A stretch of 64,000 nt of DNA from Sinobaca qinghaiensis (GTDB lineage Bacteria; Bacillota; Bacilli; Bacillales; Marinococcaceae): positions 1 through 64,000 of the forward strand of contig NZ_RAPK01000006.1 in NCBI RefSeq assembly GCF_003610495.1. The letters are read 5' to 3'. Position numbers and translations under genes: made by a program. This document shows positions 59,823 through 64,000 of the stretch, one piece after another. The first letter of the stretch is position 1; each line of letters opens with the position of its first letter. A model generated the notes under the pieces. The model did no database searches. It was not told the origin of the DNA and saw only the letters and a list, made by a program, of their open reading frames with translations.

Positions 59823-61562
59823 ATGGCAAAAACAAAAGCGTCGAAAAAAGAGCACAACTTTTCCTTTGTGATGATGGAAGACGCGAAAGTGACGGATATA
59901 TTGAAACAGAAAGCAGTAAACAGCAGCGATCCGGTTTTGTGTGTCGATGCAAAAGGAAAACCGGCGGGCTGGATCAATGAACAAAAACTGTACAGCCATC
60001 TGGAAAAAGAAAAAAGTCTTGATAAAAAAGTGAAAAAAGGCTGGCTTGAAGAAGTCTATACGATTCAGGAAGAAGACACTGCCTCCCTGCAGGTGGAAAA
60101 TCTGCCTGCTGTTATTGTAAATAAAAAAGGACAGGCGCGGCGCGTTATTACGCCGGCAGCATGGTTTGAAAAAGAGTATGCTAATTTAATTCAGCAGCGG
60201 AACATAGCCCAGGTTATTCTTGAAAGTGCCTACGAAGGAATTGCCGTGGTCGATAAAGAAGGGCGCCTCAAGCAGATGAATCAGGCGTACCGGAGCTTTC
60301 TTGGAATTGATCCCGATGAAGATGTTTCGGGACGCCCGGCAGAAGACGTTATTGAAAACACACGGCTTCACGAAGTAGTACGGACAGGCATACCGGAAAA
60401 AGGCGAAATCCAGGTTATCCAGGGCCAGAAAATGGTAGTCCACCGCCTTCCGATCTGGGAAGACGGAGAAATAGCCGGTGCAGTTGGAATGCTGATTTTT
60501 GAAGGGGTAAGCGAACTGTACCGCATTCTCGGAAATGCCGCTGATATGAATGTGGAAGCACCGTTCGAAAGCGAAGAAGGGCAGACAAGGGGCCAGTCTC
60601 ACCTTCATCGATTTGAGGACATTATAGGGGAAAGCCGTGTTGTGAAAGAAAGCAAGAGCACTGCCAGAAAATCAGCGAGAACGAATGCTACCGTATTAAT
60701 TACCGGAGAAAGCGGCACGGGAAAAGAACTGTTTGCCCAGGCCATTCATCTGACAAGCGGAAGAAAAGGCGGGTTTATCAGCGTAAACTGCGCTGCTATT
60801 CCGGAACACCTGCTGGAATCGGAGCTTTTCGGCTATGAAGAAGGAGCTTTTACAGGAGCCAAAAAAGAGGGACATACCGGTAAATTTGAAGCAGCTCACA
60901 ACGGAACGATTTTTCTGGATGAGATTGGCAACATGTCCCTGCCGATGCAGGCGAAAATCCTGCGGGTACTGGAAGAACGTGCCGTAACTAAAGTTGGCGG
61001 CCTAGCCCAGATTCCTTTAAACGTAAAAGTTATCGCCGCTACAAACGCCAATCTGGAAAAACGGGTAAAAGAAGGCACGTTCCGGGAAGATCTATATTAC
61101 CGCCTGCACGTGATCCCGGTGGACGTAGCGCCTCTCCGCCAGCGTCCCAAAGATATTCCGCTTCTTTTCAGCCACTATATGCAGCGTTTCAGCAAGGAAA
61201 ACAATATAGAAGTAAAGCAGATGGACCAGGAAGCGCTGGAAGCATTTATGTCCTATGAATGGCCGGGGAATATACGGGAACTGATGAATGTAACCGAACA
61301 GCTGGTAACGCTCGTGGATGGAAATGAAATCACGCTTAAAGACCTGCCGGACATCGTGAGTTCAAGGCTGAACGGGGAAACAGGAATGGTGGAAGACAAT
61401 CATTCACTGAAATCCGAACAGCATAAGCAGGAAAAACAGGTTATTATTCAGGCGCTGGAAAAGCATGAAGGCAACAAATCAAAAGCTGCCCAGGACCTGG
61501 GAATCCATCGTACAACCTTGTACAAAAAAATCAAAGATTTTCAAATAGAAGAAAAAGTGTAG
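59823..61562 (+). CDS. Sigma-54-dependent enhancer-binding regulator (CBS-like, PAS, AAA+, Fis)
   Basis: This 579-residue activator has an N-terminal CBS-like region (about 10-125), a PAS domain (about 130-230, [20 protein letters not shown]), a sigma-54 AAA+ core (Walker [21 protein letters not shown] loop in [14 protein letters not shown], Walker [12 protein letters not shown]) and a C-terminal Fis-type HTH ([19 protein letters not shown]). It opens sigma-54 promoters using ATP in response to a small ligand. The frame opens at a GTG at 59811 inside the Shine-Dalgarno, so I choose the ATG at 59823. A perfect -24/-12 site lies 130 bp past its stop, before the ADH gene. Confidence 0.92.
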   Translation: MAKTKASKKEHNFSFVMMEDAKVTDILKQKAVNSSDPVLCVDAKGKPAGWINEQKLYSHLEKEKSLDKKVKKGWLEEVYTIQEEDTASLQVENLPAVIVNKKGQARRVITPAAWFEKEYANLIQQRNIAQVILESAYEGIAVVDKEGRLKQMNQAYRSFLGIDPDEDVSGRPAEDVIENTRLHEVVRTGIPEKGEIQVIQGQKMVVHRLPIWEDGEIAGAVGMLIFEGVSELYRILGNAADMNVEAPFESEEGQTRGQSHLHRFEDIIGESRVVKESKSTARKSARTNATVLITGESGTGKELFAQAIHLTSGRKGGFISVNCAAIPEHLLESELFGYEEGAFTGAKKEGHTGKFEAAHNGTIFLDEIGNMSLPMQAKILRVLEERAVTKVGGLAQIPLNVKVIAATNANLEKRVKEGTFREDLYYRLHVIPVDVAPLRQRPKDIPLLFSHYMQRFSKENNIEVKQMDQEALEAFMSYEWPGNIRELMNVTEQLVTLVDGNEITLKDLPDIVSSRLNGETGMVEDNHSLKSEQHKQEKQVIIQALEKHEGNKSKAAQDLGIHRTTLYKKIKDFQIEEKV

Positions 61563-61572
61563 CAAAAATGGG

Positions 61573-61604
61573 AAAAGTGTAGGTTAAAATCTACACTTTT
61601 TTCT
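61573..61604 (+). promoter_or_regulatory. Inverted repeat after the regulator: terminator and/or enhancer
   Basis: AAAAGTGTAG and CTACACTTTT are perfect inverted copies around 8 bases, followed by TTTC. It could end the regulator transcript. Its centre is also about 107 bp upstream of the -24 element, the usual position of an activator-binding enhancer, and a further AAAAGTGTAG copy lies at 61553-61562. Confidence 0.65.
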
Positions 61605-61691
61605 TTGTTTTCTGCATAATCTTTTAAAAGTGTTTGTGGAAAACGAAGAAAACCCCTGTGCTGACAGGCAAAACCTTTTTGCCAATCAGAT

Positions 61692-61707
61692 TGGCACGAT
61701 CTTTGCA
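61692..61707 (+). promoter_or_regulatory. Sigma-54 promoter (-24/-12) of the ADH-MMSDH unit
   Basis: TGGCAC-GATCT-TTGCA matches the sigma-54 consensus TGGCACN5TTGCW exactly. It is 35 bp before the ATG of the alcohol dehydrogenase gene. It is overlapped by the palindrome GCCAATC-A-GATTGGC at 61681-61695. Confidence 0.93.
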
Positions 61708-61741
61708 ATAACAAAGGGGAGAACGAAAGGAGGATCCACAA

Positions 61742-62920
61742 ATGAAAGTAAATACAATGAATTTTCCTGAAAGGATTGTCTATGGACCCGGCAGTTTAGG
61801 CAGTATCGGGGAGGAGGCAGGAAAAGAAGGAAGCAGGGCATTAATTGTAAGCGATAACATAATGAAGAAACTAGGCTACCTGGAAACGTGTGAAAAAGCT
61901 CTTCATGAGAGCGGCCTGCACTCTGCAGCTTTTCTGGACATTGAAACAGAACCTACTGATACGTATGTAGAAAAAGCTCTGGAGATGGTAAAGCAGGAAA
62001 ACGCAGACGTTATTATTGCCCTTGGCGGCGGCAGCTGCATCGATACAGCCAAAGCAGTAGCGGTGCTGGCAAATAATGAAGGCGCTATCAAAGATTATAT
62101 GAACAATAAAAAAACAGCAGCACACAAAGCCCTGCCGTTAATTGCTGTCCCTACTACAGCCGGTACAGGCTCAGAAGCGACGGATGTGACGGTCATAACA
62201 AATACCGCAGACGGCGTGAAAATGATGATAAAACAGCCTGCTTTTATGCCAAAAGCTGCGATTATTGATTCGCATCTGTCCATGAGTTCACCGAAATCTA
62301 TCAAAGCAGCAACAGGAATGGACGCGCTGACGCATGCGATAGAGGCCTATATTTCCAAAAAAGCGCATGTATTCTCCGATCAGCTGGCACTTTCTTCAGC
62401 CAAATTGATTATGCATAACATTCTTAAAAGCTACGAAGATAAAGAGGATACGCATGCCGCAGAGCAGATGGCGCTTGGTGCGATGCAGGGCGGAATGGCT
62501 TTTTCCAACGCTTCTGTGTGCCTCGTACACGGCATGTCCAGGCCGATAGGAGCCATGTTTCATGTGCCGCATGGTATTTCCAATGCGATGCTGCTTCCTG
62601 TCATTTTGGAATACAGCAGTGACTCCTGCCGGTACAGGCTCAGCGAACTAGCGGCTTTTATCTATCCGGAATGGGCAGACCTCCCGGAGGAAGAAGCCGC
62701 CGGGCGGTTTGTCAATAAAGTGCTGGAACTGTGCCAAAAGCTGGGGATTCCCAATATGAAAGGATGGGGCATCGAAGAAGATGCGTATCATCAGGTGCTC
62801 GAAAAGATGGCAGCCGATGCGCTGGAGAGCGGCAGCCCCGGAAATAATCCCATTGTTCCTACTGAAAAAGAGATTATTGCATTGTACGAAAAAGCCTACG
62901 TGTACGAATATACTAATTAA
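61742..62920 (+). CDS. Iron-containing (type III) alcohol dehydrogenase
   Basis: This 392-residue NAD(P)-dependent enzyme oxidises an alcohol or hydroxy acid. The nucleotide loop is IIALGGGSCIDTAKAVAVLA; AVPTTAGTGSEATDVTVI is conserved; metal ligands are in ATGMDALTHAIEAYIS (Asp, His), CLVHGMSRPIGA (His) and FHVPHGISNAMLL (His). Relatives act on 1,3-propanediol, 4-hydroxybutyrate or 3-hydroxypropionate (DddB). It is the first gene after the sigma-54 promoter and 15 bp before the semialdehyde dehydrogenase, which points to a hydroxy acid giving a semialdehyde. Confidence 0.92.
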   Translation: MKVNTMNFPERIVYGPGSLGSIGEEAGKEGSRALIVSDNIMKKLGYLETCEKALHESGLHSAAFLDIETEPTDTYVEKALEMVKQENADVIIALGGGSCIDTAKAVAVLANNEGAIKDYMNNKKTAAHKALPLIAVPTTAGTGSEATDVTVITNTADGVKMMIKQPAFMPKAAIIDSHLSMSSPKSIKAATGMDALTHAIEAYISKKAHVFSDQLALSSAKLIMHNILKSYEDKEDTHAAEQMALGAMQGGMAFSNASVCLVHGMSRPIGAMFHVPHGISNAMLLPVILEYSSDSCRYRLSELAAFIYPEWADLPEEEAAGRFVNKVLELCQKLGIPNMKGWGIEEDAYHQVLEKMAADALESGSPGNNPIVPTEKEIIALYEKAYVYEYTN

Positions 62921-62935
62921 AAGGAGCGGATAGCG

Positions 62936-64000
62936 ATGACAGTACAAACAGCGAGAACATTGAAAAATTTTATTGGGGGTAAATGGACAGAGTCCACCTC
63001 CGGCCAGACAGAAGTGGTGCCCAACCCAGCTACAGAGAAAGAACTGGCTTATGTGCCTCTCTCTTCTACAGAAGAAGTCGATCAGGCAGTGACCGCAGCA
63101 AAGGAAGCATTTAAAACATGGAAAAAAGTACCGGTACCAAGAAGAGCGCGGATTCTCTTTAAATACCAGCAGCTTCTTATGGATAACTACGATGAGCTGG
63201 CTGAAATTATCACGCTCGAAAACGGAAAATGCTATAACGATGCTTACGGGGAAGTACAGCGGGGAATTGAGTGCGTCGAATTTGCCGCCGGTGCTCCGAC
63301 GCTTATGATGGGAGATACCCTCCCTGATATTGCGACTAACATTGAATCAAGCATGTACCGGTATCCGGTTGGTGTAGTAGGCGGGATTACGCCTTTTAAC
63401 TTCCCGATGATGGTGCCGTGCTGGATGTTCCCGCTCGCAGTTGCCTGCGGAAATACGTTCGTGCTGAAGCCTTCGGAGCGGACGCCTATGCTGGCCGAAC
63501 GGCTCGTCGAATTGTTTACAGAAGCCGGTCTCCCGGATGGTGTTCTTAATATTGTGCATGGCGCGCATGACGTGGTGAACGGTCTGCTTGAGCATGACGA
63601 TGTGTCTGCGATTAGTTTCGTAGGCTCCCAGCCCGTTGCGGAATATATTTATAAAACGGCTGCCCAGCATGGAAAAAGAGTCCAGGCGCTTGCAGGAGCA
63701 AAAAACCACGCTATCGTCCTGGAAGACTGTGACATGGAGAAAACGATTCAGGGCATTATCAGCGGTGCCTTCGGAAGTGCCGGCCAGCGCTGCATGGCGA
63801 CCTCGGTCGTTGTCGTTACCGAGGATATTGCAGACACGTTTCTGGAGAACCTAAAAGAAGCGGCAGATCAGCTCGTACTTGGAGACGGTATGGATGAGCA
63901 GGTAAACCTTGGTCCTGTTATCCGCCAGTCCCATCTGGATAAAGTACATTCCTTTATTGAAAGCGGACAAGGGGAAGGTGCCTCCCTTTACCGGGATGGA
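62936..64000 (+). CDS. mmsA: Methylmalonate/malonate-semialdehyde dehydrogenase (CoA-acylating), cut by window end
   Basis: 355 codons are visible; the usual length is about 490. The protein starts [17 protein letters not shown], and it carries [37 protein letters not shown] and the catalytic Cys in [12 protein letters not shown], all marks of the MmsA/IolA group that turns a semialdehyde plus CoA into acyl-CoA and carbon dioxide. AAAGGAG precedes the ATG. It is co-transcribed with the iron-type alcohol dehydrogenase; DddC of 3-hydroxypropionate/DMSP breakdown is a relative with the same partner type. Confidence 0.93.
   Translation, partial: MTVQTARTLKNFIGGKWTESTSGQTEVVPNPATEKELAYVPLSSTEEVDQAVTAAKEAFKTWKKVPVPRRARILFKYQQLLMDNYDELAEIITLENGKCYNDAYGEVQRGIECVEFAAGAPTLMMGDTLPDIATNIESSMYRYPVGVVGGITPFNFPMMVPCWMFPLAVACGNTFVLKPSERTPMLAERLVELFTEAGLPDGVLNIVHGAHDVVNGLLEHDDVSAISFVGSQPVAEYIYKTAAQHGKRVQALAGAKNHAIVLEDCDMEKTIQGIISGAFGSAGQRCMATSVVVVTEDIADTFLENLKEAADQLVLGDGMDEQVNLGPVIRQSHLDKVHSFIESGQGEGASLYRDG

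Noticed and set aside
60186-60608. Long antisense ORFs inside the sigma-54 regulator and other genes
   Set aside because: They lie opposite strongly conserved domains and have no family features of their own.
1-64000. tRNA, rRNA and CRISPR arrays
   Set aside because: No tRNA cloverleaf signature, rRNA stretch or regularly spaced repeat array was noticed on reading; a dedicated scan was not possible.

Overview
This window looks like part of a low-to-moderate G+C Bacillaceae chromosome. The evidence is strong GGAGG-type ribosome binding sites, many Rho-independent terminators, CcpA, Fur, Zur and BirA sites of the Firmicutes type, and Bacillus-style genes (lipL, ywfO/ywgA/ywhD-like genes, speE-speB, bacterial nitric oxide synthase, YolD-like protein, manR/manP-like pair). 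Acidic exported lipoproteins suggest a halophilic or alkaliphilic member, but that is inference. No rRNA, tRNA or CRISPR array was seen.

Layout. 1-302 is the right end of an IS3-family insertion sequence. 325-1608 is an NRAMP-type metal transporter with a non-canonical TM1 motif. 1933-7504 is a beta-glucoside PTS locus: LicR-like regulator, EIIB, EIIC, EIIA and a GH1 6-phospho-beta-glucosidase. 7653-14636 (minus) is a five-gene NIS siderophore operon in the same order as rhizobactin rhbBCDEF, under a near-perfect Fur box; the product is probably schizokinen-like. 14921-20727 holds lipL, an FAD amino-acid oxidase-like gene, modA-modB without modC, a VTT-domain membrane protein, YihY and a DUF948 protein. 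21009-24781 is a second PTS (ascorbate-type EIIB/EIIC) with a regulator that carries the only EIIA domain. 25533-28514 holds a dicarboxylate symporter and bioY-bioB under a BirA operator. 28550-35192 holds an M23 cell-wall peptidase, a histidine-rich small protein and a five-gene NikA/Opp-type ABC importer whose promoter contains a Zur box, suggesting a zinc-starvation module. 35271-41325 holds a MetE-family protein, a FadE-like acyl-CoA dehydrogenase under a cre site, and several household genes. 41263-49794 holds a diguanylate cyclase-like protein, the ywfO-ywgA-ywhD and speE-speB groups, a dehydratase, a YolD-like protein and a VOC dioxygenase. 49940-54040 holds a stand-alone EPSP synthase, a nitric oxide synthase, a 53-residue membrane protein and an alkaline phosphatase. 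54396-58332 (minus) is a ManP/ManR-like PTS pair with a cre site between. 58430-59641 is a threonine synthase, followed by a parS-like palindrome. 59823-64000 is a sigma-54 enhancer-binding regulator next to a perfect -24/-12 promoter that drives an iron-type alcohol dehydrogenase and a CoA-acylating semialdehyde dehydrogenase (cut by the window end).

How it fits together. The region is accessory-rich: three PRD-type PTS regulators with their transporters, iron (Fur), zinc (Zur) and biotin (BirA) acquisition modules, and a sigma-54 catabolic module predicted to oxidise a 3-hydroxy acid such as 3-hydroxypropionate through a semialdehyde to acyl-CoA. The best leads are the Zur-linked histidine-rich protein/ABC importer pair, the sigma-54 ADH-MMSDH module, the paired long-distance operators around the promoter of the second PTS regulator, and the parS-like site.
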